From positions 21,785,951-21,849,950 of the forward strand of contig NC_135224.1 in the NCBI RefSeq assembly GCF_052324685.1: a DNA stretch of 64,000 nt, read 5' to 3'. Position numbers and translations under genes: made by a program. Below the pieces are notes generated by a model, which was given only the letters and a program-made list of their open reading frames with translations, made no database searches and was not told the DNA's origin. Each line of letters opens with the position of its first letter. The stretch's first letter is position 1. This stretch comes from Brachyhypopomus gauderio (Eukaryota > Chordata > Actinopteri > Gymnotiformes > Hypopomidae). Positions 1 through 15,000 of this stretch are shown piece by piece.

Positions 1-3000
1 AGCGTCCTCTCACCTGCATAATCTCAATTGCGTACTCACCTGCGTGTTCTCTCCTGTGTCTACTCAACAGCGTCTGCTCAACTGATTACTCTCTCCTGCG
101 TCCACTCAACTGAGTATTCTCAACTGCACTCAATTTTGGCAGTGGTGAGACCTTCAATGTTAAGCTGGAAAAGCGCTAGCGTAGGAACTTTAGGCTGTGG
201 ACGTTGTGAAGACATTTGTTTCGCTTGAAGGGCATGCAACCTTGCAACTACTCTTCAGCTACTTGCGGGGGAGGCCACGTGGAGGCTGTCTTCGTCTCCC
301 CCTGCATACTCACCTGCGAACTCTCTCCTGTGACCACTCAACAGCGTCTGCTCAACTGAGTACTCTCTCCTGCGTCCACTCAACTGAGTACTCTCAACTG
401 CGTACTCTCTCCTGCGTCCATTTAACAGCGTCCTCTCACCTACATAATCTCAACTGCGTAATCTCAACTGCGTACTCACCTGCGTGTTCTCTCCTGTGTC
501 CACTCAACAGCGTCTGCTCAACTGAGTACTCTCTCCTGCGTCCACTCAACTGAGTCCACTCAACTGCGTACTCTCTCCTGCGTCCATTTAACAGCGTCCT
601 CTCACCTGCATAATCTCAACTGCGTACTCACCTGCGTGTTCTCTCCTGTGTCCACTCAACAGCGTCTGCTCAACTGATTACTCTCTCCTGCGTCCACTCA
701 ACTGAGTATTCTCAACTGCACTCAATTTTGGCAGTGGTGAGACCTTCAATGTTAAGCTGGAAAAGCACTAGCGTAGGAACTTTAGGCTGTGGACGTTGTG
801 AAGACATTTGTTTCGCTTGAAGGGCATGCAACCTTGCAACTACTCTTCAGCTACTTGCGGGGGAGGCCACGTGGAGGCTGTCTTCGTCTCCCCCTGCATA
901 CTCACCTGCGAACTCTCTCCTGTGTCCACTCAACAGCGTCTGCTCAACTGAGTACTCTCTCCTGCGTCCACTCAACTGAGTACTCTCAACTGCGTACTCT
1001 TTCCTGCGTCCATTCAACAGCGTCCACCCAACTGCGTCCTCTCACCTGCGTAATCTCAACTGCATACTCAACTGCGTACTCACCTGCGTGTTCTCTCCTG
1101 TGTCCACTCAACAGCGTCTGCTCAACTGAGTACTCTCTCCTGCATCCACTCAACTGAGTACTCTCAACTGCATTCTCTCTCCTGCGCCCATTCAACTGCG
1201 TCCACTCATCTGAGTACTCTCTCCTGCCTCCATTGTCCACTCAACTGCGTCCTCTCACCTGCATAATCTCAACTGCATACTCAACTGCATACTCACCTGC
1301 GAACTCTCTCCTGTGTCCACTCAACAGCATCTGCTCAACTGAGTACTCTCTTCTGCATCCACTCAACTGAGTACTCTCAACTGCGTACTCTCTCCTGCGT
1401 CAACTCAACTGAGTACTCTCTCCTGCGTCCATTCAACAGGGTCCACCTAACTGTGTCCTCTCACCTGCGTAATCTCAACTGCATACACAACTGCGTACTC
1501 ACCTGCGTGTTCTCTCGTGTGTCCACTCAACAGTGTCTGCTCAACTGAGTACTCTCTCCTGCGTCCTCTCAACTGAGTACTCTCAACTGCGTACTCTCTC
1601 CTGCGTCCATTTTACAGCGTCCTCTCACCTGCATAATCTCAACTGCGTACTCACCTGCGTGTTCTCTCCTGTGTCCACTCAACAGCGTCTGCTCAACTGA
1701 GTACTCTCTCCTGCGTCCACTCAACTGAGTACTCTCAACTGCGTACTCTCTCCTGCGTCCACTCAACTGAGTACTCTCTCCTGCGTCCATTTAACAGCGT
1801 CCTCTCACCTGCATAATCTCAATTGCGTACTCACCTGCTCTCCTGTGTCCACTCAAAAGCATCTGCTCAACTGAGTATTCTCAACTGCACTCAATTTTGG
1901 CAGCGGTGAGACCTTCAATGTTAAGCTGGAAAAGCGCTAACGTAGGAACTTTAGGCTGTGGATGTTGTGAAGACATTTGTTTCGCTTGAAGGGCATGCAA
2001 CCTTGCAACTACTCTTCAGCTACTTGCGGGGGAGGCCACGTGGAGGCTGTCTTCGTCTCCCCCTGCATACTCACCTGCGAACTCTCTCCTGTGTCCACTC
2101 AACAGCGTCTGCTCAACTGAGTACTCTCTCCTGCGTCCACTCAACTGAGTACTCTCAACTGCGTACTCTCTCCTGCGTCCATTTTACAGCGTCCTCTCAC
2201 CTGCATAATCTCAACTGCGTAATCTCAACTGCGTGCTCACCTGCGTGTTCTCTCCTGTGTCCACTCAACAGCGTCTGCTCAACTGAGTACTCTCTCCTGC
2301 GTCCACTCAACCGAGTACTCTCAACTGCGTACTCTCTCCTGCGTCCATTTAACAGCGTCCTCTCACCTGCATAATCTCAACTGCGTAATCTCAACTGCGT
2401 ACTCACCTGCGTGTTCTCTCCTGTGTCCACTCAACAGCGTCTGCTCAACTGAGTACTCTCTCCTGCGTCCACTCAACGGAGTACTCTCAACTGCGTACTC
2501 TCTCCTGCGTCCATTTAACAGCGTCCTCTCACCTGCATAATCTCAACTGCGTACTCACCTGCGTGTTCTCTCCTGTGTCCACTCAACAGCGTCTGCTCAA
2601 CTGTGTACTCTCTCCTGCATCCACCCAACTGAGTACTCTCAACTGCATACTCTCTCCTGCGCCCATTCAACTGCGTCCACTCAACTGAGTACTCTCTCCT
2701 GCCTCCATTGTCCACTCAACTGCGTCCTCTCACCTGCATAATCTCAACTGCATACTCAACTGCATACTCACCTGCGAACTCTCTCCTGTGTCCACTCAAC
2801 AGCATCTGCTCAACTGAGTACTCTCTTCTGCATCCACTCAACTGAGTACTCTCAACTGCGTACTCTCTCCTGCGTCAACTCAACTGAGTACTCTCTCTTG
2901 CGTCCATTCAACAGCGTCCACCTAACTGCGTCCTCTCACCTGCGTAATCTCAACTGCATACACAACTGCGTACTCACCTGCGTGTTCTCTCGAGTGTCCA

Positions 3001-6000
3001 CTCAACAGTGTCTGCTCAACTGAGTACTCTCTCCTGCGTCCTCTCAACTGAGTACTCTCAACTGCGTACTCTCTCCTGCGTCCATTTTACAGCGTCCTCT
3101 CACCTGCATAATCTCAACTGCGTACTCACCTGCGTGTTCTCTCCTGTGTCCACTCAACAGCGTCTGCTCAACTGAGTACTCTCTCCTGCGTCCACTCAAC
3201 TGAGTACTCTCAACTGCGTACTCTCTCCTGCGTCCACTCAACTGAGTACTCTCTCCTGCGTCCATTTAACAGCGTCCTCTCACCTGCATAATCTCAATTG
3301 CGTACTCACCTGCGTGTTCTATCCTGTGTCCACTCAAAAGCGTCTGCTCAACTGATTACTCTCTCCTGCGTCCACTCAACTGAGTATTCTCAACTGCACT
3401 CAATTTTGGCAGCGGTGAGACCTTCAATGTTAAGCTGGAAAAGCGCTAACGTAGGAACTTTAGGCTGTGGACGTTGTGAAGACATTTGTTTCGCTTGAAG
3501 GGCATGCAACCTTGCAACTACTCTTCAGCTACTTGCGGGGGAGGCCACGTGGAGGCTGTCTTCGTCTCCCCCTGCATACTCACCTGCGAACTCTCTCCTG
3601 TGTCCACTCAACAGCGTCTGCTCAACTGAGTACTCTCTCCTGCGTCCACTCAACTGAGTACTCTCAACTGCGTACTCTCTCCTGCGTCCATTTTACAGCG
3701 TCCTCTCACCTGCATAATCTCAACTGCGTAATCTCAACTGCGTGCTCACCTGCGTGTTCTCTCCTGTGTCCACTCAACAGCGTCTGCTCAACTGAGTACT
3801 CTCTCCTGCGTCCACTCAACTGAGTACTCTCAACTGCGTACTCTCTCCTGCGTCCATTTAACAGCGTCCTCTCACCTGCATAATCTCAACTGCGTAATCT
3901 CAACTGCGTACTCACCTGCGTGTTCTCTCCTGTGTCCACTCAACAGCGTCTGCTCAACTGAGTACTCTCTCCTGCGTCCACTCAACGGAGTACTCTCAAC
4001 TGCGTACTCTCTCCTGCGTCCATTTAACAGCGTCCTCTCACCTGCATAATCTCAACTGCGTACTCACCTGCGTGTTCTCTCCTGTGTCCACTCAACAGCG
4101 TCTGCTCAACTGTGTACTCTCTCCTGCATCCACCCAACTGAGTACTCTCAACTGCATACTCTCTCCTGCGCCCATTCAACTGCGTCCACTCAACTGAGTA
4201 CTCTCTCCTGCCTCCATTGTCCACTCAACTGCGTCCTCTCACCTGCATAATCTCAACTGCATACTCAACTGCATACTCACCTGCGAACTCTCTCCTGTGT
4301 CCACTCAACAGCATCTGCTCAACTGAGTACTCTCTTCTGCATCCACTCAACTGAGTACTCTCAACTGCGTACTCTCTCCTGCGTCAACTCAACTGAGTAC
4401 TCTCTCTTGCGTCCATTCAACAGCGTCCACCTAACTGCGTCCTCTCACCTGCGTAATCTCAACTGCATACACAACTGCGTACTCACCTGCGTGTTCTCTC
4501 GTGTGTCCACTCAACAGTGTCTGCTCAACTGAGTACTCTCTCCTGCGTCCTCTCAACTGCGTACTCTCTCCTGCGTCCATTTTACAGCGTCCTCTCACCT
4601 GCATAATCTCAACTGCGTACTCACCTGCGTGTTCTCTCCTGTGTCCACTCAACAGCGTCTGCTCAACTGAGTACTCTCTCCTGCGTCCACTCAACTGAGT
4701 ACTCTCAACTGCGTACTCTCTCCTGCGTCCACTCAACTGAGTACTCTCTCCTGCGTCCATTTAACAGCGTCCTCTCACCTGCATAATCTCAATTGCGTAC
4801 TCACCTGCGTGTTCTCTCCTGTGTCCACTCAACAGCGTCTGCTCAACTGAGTACTCTCTCCTGCGTCCACTCAACTGAGTACTCTCAACTGCGTACTCTC
4901 TCCTGCGTCCACTCAACTGAGTACTCTCTCCTGCGTCCATTTAACAGCGTCCTCTCACCTGCATAATCTCAATTGCGTACTCACCTGCGTGTTCTATCCT
5001 GTGTCCACTCAAAAGCGTCTGCTCAACTGATTACTCTCTCCTGCGTCCACTCAGCTGAGTATTCTCAACTGCACTCAATTTTGGCAGCGGTGAGACCTTC
5101 AATGTTAAGCTGGAAAAGCGCTAACGTAGGAACTTTAGGCTGTGGACGTTGTGAAGACATTTGTTTCGCTTGAAGGGCATGCAACCTTGCAACTACTCTT
5201 CAGCTACTTGCGGGGGAGGCCACGTGGAGGCTGTCTTCGTCTCCCCCTGCATACTCACCTGCGAACTCTCTCCTGTGTCCACTCAACAGCGTCTGCTCAA
5301 CTGAGTACTCTCTCCTGCGTCCACTCAACTGAGTACTCTCAACTGCGTACTCTCTTCTGCGTCCATTTAACAGCGTCCTCTCACCTGCATAATCTCAACT
5401 GCGTAATCTCAACTGCGTACTCACCTGCGTGTTCTCTCCTGTGTCCACTCAACAGCGTCTGCTCAACTGAGTACTCTCTCCTGCGTCCACTCAACGGAGT
5501 ACTCTCAACTGCGTACTCTCTCCTGCGTCCATTTAACAGCGTCCTCTCACCTGCATAATCTCAACTGCGTACTCACCTGCGTGTTCTCTCCTGTGTCCAC
5601 TCAACAGCGTCTGCTCAACTGTGTACTCTCTCCTGCATCCACCCAACTGAGTACTCTCAACTGCATACTCTCTCCTGCGCCCATTCAACTGCGTCCACTC
5701 AACTGAGTACTCTCTCCTGCCTCCATTGTCCACTCAACTGCGTCCTCTCACCTGCATAATCTCAACTGCATACTCAACTGCATACTCACCTGCGAACTCT
5801 CTCCTGTGTCCACTCAACAGCATCTGCTCAACTGAGTACTCTCTTCTGCATCCACTCAACTGAGTACTCTCAACTGCGTACTCTCTCCTGCGTCAACTCA
5901 ACTGAGTACTCTCTCTTGCGTCCATTCAACAGCGTCCACCTAACTGCGTCCTCTCACCTGCGTAATCTCAACTGCATACACAACTGCGTACTCACCTGCG

Positions 6001-9000
6001 TGTTCTCTCGTGTGTCCACTCAACAGTGTCTGCTCAACTGAGTACTCTCTCCTGCGTCCTCTCAACTGAGTACTCTCAACTGCGTACTCTCTCCTGCGTC
6101 CATTTTACAGCGTCCTCTCACCTGCATAATCTCAACTGCGTACTCACCTGCGTGTTCTCTCCTGTGTCCACTCAACAGCGTCTGCTCAACTGAGTACTCT
6201 CTCCTGCGTCCACTCAACTGAGTACTCTCAACTGCGTACTCTCTCCTGCGTCCACTCAACTGAGTACTCTCTCCTGCGTCCATTTAACAGCGTCCTCTCA
6301 CCTGCATAATCTCAATTGCGTACTCACCTGCGTGTTCTCTCCTGTGTCCACTCAAAAGCATCTGCTCAACTGATTACTCTCTCCTGCGTCCACTCAACTG
6401 AGTATTCTCAACTGCACTCAATTTTGGCAGCGGTGAGACCTTCAATGTTAAGCTGGAAAAGCGCTAACGTAGGAACTTTAGGCTGTGGACGTTGTGAAGA
6501 CATTTGTTTCGCTTGAAGGGCATGCAACCTTGCAACTACTCTTCAGCTACTTGCGGGGGAGGCCACGTGGAGGCTGTCTTCGTCTCCCCCTGCATACTCA
6601 CCTGCGAACTCTCTCCTGTGTCCACTCAACAGCGTCTGCTCAACTGAGTACTCTCTCCTGCGTCCACTCAACTGAGTACTCTCAACTGCGTACTCTCTCC
6701 TGCGTCCATTTTACAGCGTCCTCTCACCTGCATAATCTCAACTGCGTAATCTCAACTGCGTGCTCACCTGCGTGTTCTCTCCTGTGTCCACTCAACAGCG
6801 TCTGCTCAACTGAGTACTCTCTCCTGCGTCCACTCAACTGAGTACTCTCAACTGCGTACTCTCTCCTGCGTCCATTTTACAGCGTCCTCTCACCTGCATA
6901 ATCTCAACTGCGTAATCTCAACTGCGTGCTCACCTGCGTGTTCTCTCCTGTGTCCACTCAACAGCGTCTGCTCAACTGAGTACTCTCTCCTGCGTCCACT
7001 CAACTGAGTACTCTCAACTGCGTACTCTCTCCTGCGTCCATTTAACAGCGTCCTCTCACCTGCATAATCTCAACTGCGTAATCTCAACTGCGTACTCACC
7101 TGCGTGTTCTCTCCTGTGTCCACTCAACAGCGTCTGCTCAACTGAGTACTCTCTCCTGCGTCCACTCAACGGAGTACTCTCAACTGCGTACTCTCTCCTG
7201 CGTCCATTTAACAGCGTCCTCTCACCTGCATAATCTCAACTGCGTACTCACCTGCGTCTTCTCTCCTGTGTCCACTCAACAGCGTCTGCTCAACTGTGTA
7301 CTCTCTCCTGCATCCACCCAACTGAGTACTCTCAACTGCATACTCTCTCCTGCGCCCATTCAACTGCGTCCACTCAACTGAGTACTCTCTCCTGCCTCCA
7401 TTGTCCACTCAACTGCGTCCTCTCACCTGCATAATCTCAACTGCATACTCAACTGCATACTCACCTGCGAACTCTCTCCTGTGTCCACTCAACAGCATCT
7501 GCTCAACTGAGTACTCTCTTCTGCATCCACTCAACTGAGTACTCTCAACTGCGTACTCTCTCCTGCGTCAACTCAACTGAGTACTCTCTCTTGCGTCCAT
7601 TCAACAGCGTCCACCTAACTGCGTCCTCTCACCTGCGTAATCTCAACTGCATACACAACTGCGTACTCACCTGCGTGTTCTCTCGTGTGTCCACTCAACA
7701 GTGTCTGCTCAACTGAGTACTCTCTCCTGCGTCCTCTCAACTGAGTACTCTCAACTGCGTACTCTCTCCTGCGTCCATTTTACAGCGTCCTCTCACCTGC
7801 ATAATCTCAACTGCGTACTCACCTGCGTGTTCTCTCCTGTGTCCACTCAACAGCGTCTGCTCAACTGAGTACTCTCTCCTGCGTCCACTCAACTGCGTAC
7901 TCTCTCCTGCGTCCACTCAACTGAGTACTCTCTCCTGCGTCCATTTAACAGCGTCCTCTCACCTGCATAATCTCAATTGCGTACTCACCTGCGTGTTCTA
8001 TCCTGTGTCCACTCAAAAGCGTCTGCTCAACTGATTACTCTCTCCTGCGTCCACTCAACTGAGTATTCTCAACTGCACTCAATTTTGGCAGCGGTGAGAC
8101 CTTCAATGTTAAGCTGGAAAAGCGCTAACGTAGGAACTTTAGGCTGTGGACGTTGTGAAGACATTTGTTTCGCTTGAAGGGCATGCAACCTTGCAACTAC
8201 TCTTCAGCTACTTGCGGGGGAGGCCACGTGGAGGCTGTCTTCGTCTCCCCCTGCATACTCACCTGCGAACTCTCTCCTGTGTCCACTCAACAGCGTCTGC
8301 TCAACTGAGTACTCTCTCCTGCGTCCACTCAACTGAGTACTCTCAACTGCGTACTCTCTCCTGCGTCCATTTTACAGCGTCCTCTCACCTGCATAATCTC
8401 AACTGCGTAATCTCAACTGCGTGCTCACCTGCGTGTTCTCTCCTGTGTCCACTCAACAGCGTCTGCTCAACTGAGTACTCTCTCCTGCGTCCACTCAACT
8501 GAGTACTCTCAACTGCGTACTCTCTCCTGCGTCCATTTTACAGCGTCCTCTCACCTGCATAATCTCAACTGCGTAATCTCAACTGCGTGCTCACCTGCGT
8601 GTTCTCTCCTGTGTCCACTCAACAGCGTCTGCTCAACTGAGTACTCTCTCCTGCGTCCACTCAACTGAGTACTCTCAACTGCGTACTCTCTCCTGCGTCC
8701 ATTTAACAGCGTCCTCTCACCTGCATAATCTCAACTGCGTAATCTCAACTGCGTACTCACCTGCGTGTTCTCTCCTGTGTCCACTCAACAGCGTCTGCTC
8801 AACTGAGTACTCTCTCCTGCGTCCACTCAACGGAGTACTCTCAACTGCGTACTCTCTCCTGCGTCCATTTAACAGCGTCCTCTCACCTGCATAATCTCAA
8901 CTGCGTACTCACCTGCGTCTTCTCTCCTGTGTCCACTCAACAGCGTCTGCTCAACTGTGTACTCTCTCCTGCATCCACCCAACTGAGTACTCTCAACTGC

Positions 9001-12000
9001 ATACTCTCTCCTGCGCCCATTCAACTGCGTCCACTCAACTGAGTACTCTCTCCTGCCTCCATTGTCCACTCAACTGCGTCCTCTCACCTGCATAATCTCA
9101 ACTGCATACTCAACTGCATACTCACCTGCGAACTCTCTCCTGTGTCCACTCAACAGCATCTGCTCAACTGAGTACTCTCTTCTGCATCCACTCAACTGAG
9201 TACTCTCAACTGCGTACTCTCTCCTGCGTCAACTCAACTGAGTACTCTCTCTTGCGTCCATTCAACAGCGTCCACCTAACTGCGTCCTCTCACCTGCGTA
9301 ATCTCAACTGCATACACAACTGCGTACTCACCTGCGTGTTCTCTCGTGTGTCCACTCAACAGTGTCTGCTCAACTGAGTACTCTCTCCTGCGTCCTCTCA
9401 ACTGAGTACTCTCAACTGCGTACTCTCTCCTGCGTCCATTTTACAGCGTCCTCTCACCTGCATAATCTCAACTGCGTACTCACCTGCGTGTTCTCTCCTG
9501 TGTCCACTCAACAGCGTCTGCTCAACTGAGTACTCTCTCCTGCGTCCACTCAACTGAGTACTCTCAACTGCGTACTCTCTCCTGCGTCCACTCAACTGAG
9601 TACTCTCTCCTGCGTCCATTTAACAGCGTCCTCTCACCTGCATAATCTCAATTGCGTACTCACCTGCGTGTTCTATCCTGTGTCCACTCAAAAGCGTCTG
9701 CTCAACTGATTACTCTCTCCTGCGTCCACTCAACTGAGTATTCTCAACTGCACTCAATTTTGGCAGCGGTGAGACCTTCAATGTTAAGCTGGAAAAGCGC
9801 TAACGTAGGAACTTTAGGCTGTGGACGTTGTGAAGACATTTGTTTCGCTTGAAGGGCATGCAACCTTGCAACTACTCTTCAGCTACTTGCGGGGGAGGCC
9901 ACGTGGAGGCTGTCTTCGTCTCCCCCTGCATACTCACCTGCGAATCTCTCCTGTGTCCACTCAACAGCGTCTGCTCAACTGAGTACTCTCTCCTGCGTCC
10001 ACTCAACTGAGTACTCTCAACTGCGTACTCTCTCCTGCGTCCATTTTACAGCGTCCTCTCACCTGCATAATCTCAACTGCGTAATCTCAACTGCGTGCTC
10101 ACCTGCGTGTTCTCTCCTGTGTCCACTCAACAGCGTCTGCTCAACTGAGTACTCTCTCCTGCGTCCACTCAACTGAGTACTCTCAACTGCGTACTCTCTC
10201 CTGCGTCCATTTAACAGCGTCCTCTCACCTGCATAATCTCAACTGCGTAATCTCAACTGCGTACTCACCTGCGTGTTCTCTCCTGTGTCCACTCAACAGC
10301 GTCTGCTCAACTGAGTACTCTCTCCTGCGTCCACTCAACGGAGTACTCTCAACTGCGTACTCTCTCCTGCGTCCATTTAACAGCGTCCTCTCACCTGCAT
10401 AATCTCAACTGCGTACTCACCTGCGTGTTCTCTCCTGTGTCCACTCAACAGCGTCTGCTCAACTGTGTACTCTCTCCTGCATCCACCCAACTGAGTACTC
10501 TCAACTGCATACTCTCTCCTGCGCCCATTCAACTGCGTCCACTCAACTGAGTACTCTCTCCTGCCTCCATTGTCCACTCAACTGCGTCCTCTCACCTGCA
10601 TAATCTCAACTGCATACTCAACTGCATACTCACCTGCGAACTCTCTCCTGTGTCCACTCAACAGCATCTGCTCAACTGAGTACTCTCTTCTGCATCCACT
10701 CAACTGAGTACTCTCAACTGCGTACTCTCTCCTGCGTCAACTCAACTGAGTACTCTCTCTTGCGTCCATTCAACAGCGTCCACCTAACTGCGTCCTCTCA
10801 CCTGCGTAATCTCAACTGCATACACAACTGCGTACTCACCTGCGTGTTCTCTCGTGTGTCCACTCAACAGTGTCTGCTCAACTGAGTACTCTCTCCTGCG
10901 TCCTCTCAACTGAGTACTCTCAACTGCGTACTCTCTCCTGCGTCCATTTTACAGCGTCCTCTCACCTGCATAATCTCAACTGCGTACTCACCTGCGTGTT
11001 CTCTCCTGTGTCCACTCAACAGCGTCTGCTCAACTGAGTACTCTCTCCTGCGTCCACTCAACTGAGTACTCTCAACTGCGTACTCTCTCCTGCGTCCACT
11101 CAACTGAGTACTCTCTCCTGCGTCCATTTAACAGCGTCCTCTCACCTGCATAATCTCAATTGCGTACTCACCTGCGTGTTCTCTCCTGTGTCCACTCAAA
11201 AGCGTCTGCTCAACTGATTACTCTCTCCTGCGTCCACTCAACTGAGTATTCTCAACTGCACTCAATTTTGGCAGCGGTGAGACCTTCAATGTTAAGCTGG
11301 AAAAGCGCTAACGTAGGAACTTTAGGCTGTGGACGTTGTGAAGACATTTGTTTCGCTTGAAGGGCATGCAACCTTGCAACTACTCTTCAGCTACTTGCGG
11401 GGGAGGCCACGTGGAGGCTGTCTTCGTCTCTCCCTGCATACTCACCTGCGAACTCTCTCCTGTGTCCACTCAACAGCGTCTGCTCAACTGAGTACTCTCT
11501 CCTGCGTCCACTCAACTGAGTACTCTCAACTGCGTACTCTCTCCTGCGTCCATTTTACAGCGTCCTCTCACCTGCATATTCTCAACTGCGTAATCTCAAC
11601 TGCGTACTCACCTGCGTGTTCTCTCCTGTGTCCACTCAACAGCGTCTGCTCAACTGAGTACTCTCTCCTGCGTCCACTCAACTGAGTACTCTCAACTGCG
11701 TACTCTCTCCTGCGTCCATTTTACAGCGTCCTCTCACCTGCATATTCTCAACTGCGTAATCTCAACTGCGTACTCACCTGCGTGTTCTCTCCTGTGTCCA
11801 CTCAACAGCGTCTGCTCAACTGAGTACTCTCTCCTGCGTCCACTCAACTGAGTATTCTCAACTGCGTACTCTCTCCTGCATCCATTTAACAGCGTCCTCT
11901 CACCTGCATAATCTCAACTGCGTACTCACCTGCGTGTTCTCTCCTGTGTCCACTCAACAGCGTCTGCTCAACTGAGTACTCTCTCCTGCGTCCACTCAAC

Positions 12001-15000
12001 TGAGTACTCTCAACTGCGTACTCTCTCCTGTGTCCATTTAACAGCGTCCTCTCACCTGCATAATCTCAACTGCGTACTCACCTGCGTGTTCTCTCCTGTG
12101 TCCACTCAACAGCGTCTGCTCAACTGATTACTCTCTCCTGCGTCCACTCAACTGAGTATTCTCAACTGCACTCAATTTTGGCAGTGGTGAGACCTTCAAT
12201 GTTAAGCTGGAAAAGCGCTAGCGTAGGAACTTTAGGCTGTGGACGTTGTGAAGACATTTGTTTCGCTTGAAGGGCATGCAACCTTGCAACTACTCTTCAG
12301 CTACTTGCGGGGGAGGCCACGTGGAGGCTGTCTTCGTCTCCCCCTGCATACTCACCTGCGAACTCTCTCCTGTGTCCACTCAACAGCGTCTGCTCAACTG
12401 AGTACTCTCTCCTGCGTCCACTCAACTGAGTACTCTCAACTGCGTACTCTTTCCTGCGTCCATTCAACAGCGTCCACCCAACTGCGTCCTCTCACCTGCG
12501 TAATCTCAACTGCATACTCAACTGCGTACTCACCTGCGTGTTCTCTCCTGTGTCCACTCAACAGCGTCTGCTCAACTGAGTACTCTCTCCTGCATCCACT
12601 CAACTGAGTACTCTCAACTGCATACTCTCTCCTGCGCCCATTCAACTGCGTCCACTCATCTGAGTACTCTCTCCTGCCTCCATTGTCCACTCAACTGCGT
12701 CCTCTCACCTGCATAATCTCAACTGCATACTCAACTGCATACTCACCTGCGAACTCTCTCCTGTGTCCACTCAACAGCATCTGCTCAACTGAGTACTCTC
12801 TTCTGCATCCACTCAACTGAGTACTCTTAACTGCGTACTCTCTCCTGCGTCAACTCAACTGAGTACTCTCTCCTGCGTCCATTCAACAGGGTCCACCTAA
12901 CTGTGTCCTCTCACCTGCGTAATCTCAACTGCATACACAACTGCGTACTCACCTGCGTGTTCTCTCGTGTGTCCACTCAACAGTGTCTGCTCAACTGAGT
13001 ACTCTCTCCTGCGTCCTCTCAACTGAGTACTCTCAACTGCGTACTCTCTCCTGCGTCCATTTTACAGCGTCCTCTCACCTGCATAATCTCAACTGCGTAA
13101 TCTCAACTGCGTACTCACCTGCGTGTTCTCTCCTGTATCCACTCAACAGCGTCTGCTCAACTGAGTACTCTCTCCTGCGTCCACTCAACTGAGTACTCTC
13201 AACTGCGTACTCTCTCCTGCGTCCATTTAACAGCGTCCTCTCACCTGCATAATCTCAACTGCGTAATCTCAACTGCGTACTCACCTGCGTGTTCTCTCCT
13301 GTGTCCACTCAACAGCGTCTGCTCAACTGAGTACTCTCTCCTGCGTCCACTCAACGGAGTACTCTCAACTGCGTACTCTCTCCTGCGTCCATTTAACAGC
13401 GTCCTCTCACCTGCATAATCTCAACTGCGTACTCACCTGCGTGTTCTCTCCTGTGTCCACTCAACAGCGTCTGCTCAACTGAGTACTCTCTCCTGCGTCC
13501 ACTCAACTGAGTACTCTCAACTGCATACTCTCTCCTGCGTCCATTTAACAGCGTCCTCTCACCTGCATAATCTCAACTGCGTACTCACCTGCGTGTTCTC
13601 TCCTGTGTCCACTCAACAGCGACTGCTCAACTGATTACTCTCTCCTGCGTCCACTCAACTGAGTACTCTCAACTGCGTACTCTCTCCTGCGTCCATTTAA
13701 CAGCGTCCTCTCACCTGCATAATCTCAATTGCGTACTCACCTGCGTGTTCTCTCCTGTGTCCACTCAACAGCGTCTGCTCAACTGATTACTCTCTCCTGC
13801 GTCCACTCAACTGAGTATTCTCAACTGCACTCAATTTTGGCAGTGGTGAGACCTTCAATGTTAAGCTGGAAAAGCGCTAGCGTAGGAACTTTAGGCTGTG
13901 GACGTTGTGAAGACATTTGTTTCGCTTGAAGGGCATGCAACCTTGCAACTACTCTTCAGCTACTTGCGGGGGAGGCCACGTGGAGGCTGTCTTCGTCTCC
14001 CCCTGCATACTCACCTGCGAACTCTCTCCTGTGTCCACTCAACAGCGTCTGCTCAACTGAGTACTCTCTCCTACGTCCACTCAACTGAGTACTCTCAACT
14101 GCGTACTCTCTCCTGCGTCCATTTAACAGCGTCCTCTCACCTACATAATCTCAACTGCGTAATCTCAACTGCGTACTCACCTGCGTGTTCTCTCCTGTGT
14201 CCACTCAACAGCGTCTGCTCAACTGAGTACTCTCTCCTGCGTCCACTCAACTGAGTCCACTCAACTGAGTACTCTCTCCTGCGTCCATTTAACAGCGTCC
14301 TCTCACCTGCATAATCTCAACTGCGTACTCACCTGCGTGTTCTCTCCTGTGTCCACTCAACAGCGTCTGCTCAACTGATTACTCTCTCCTGCGTCCACTC
14401 AACTGAGTATTCTCAACTGCACTCAATTTTGGCAGTGGTGAGACCTTCAATGTTAAGCTGGAAAAGCGCTAGCGTAGGAACTTTAGGCTGTGGACGTTGT
14501 GAAGACATTTGTTTCGCTTGAAGGGCATGCAACCTTGCAACTACTCTTTAGCTACTTGCGGGGGAGGCCACGTGGAGGCTGTCTTCGTCTCCCCCTGCAT
14601 ACTCACCTGCGAACTCTCTCCTGTGTCCACTCAACAGCGTCTGCTCAACTGAGTACTCTCTCCTGCGTCCACTCAACTGAGTACTCTCAACTGCGTACTC
14701 TTTCCTGCGTCCATTCAACAGCGTCCACCCAACTGCGTCCTCTCACCTGCGTAATCTCAACTGCATACTCAACTGCGTACTCACCTGCGTGTTCTCTCCT
14801 GTGTCCACTCAACAGCGTCTGCTCAACTGAGTACTCTCTCCTGCATCCACTCAACTGAGTACTCTCAACTGCATACTCTCTCCTGCGCCCATTCAACTGC
14901 GTCCACTCATCTGAGTACTCTCTCCTGCCTCCATTATCCACTCAACTGCGTCCTCTCACCTGCATAATCTCAACTGCATACTCAACTGCATACTCACCTG

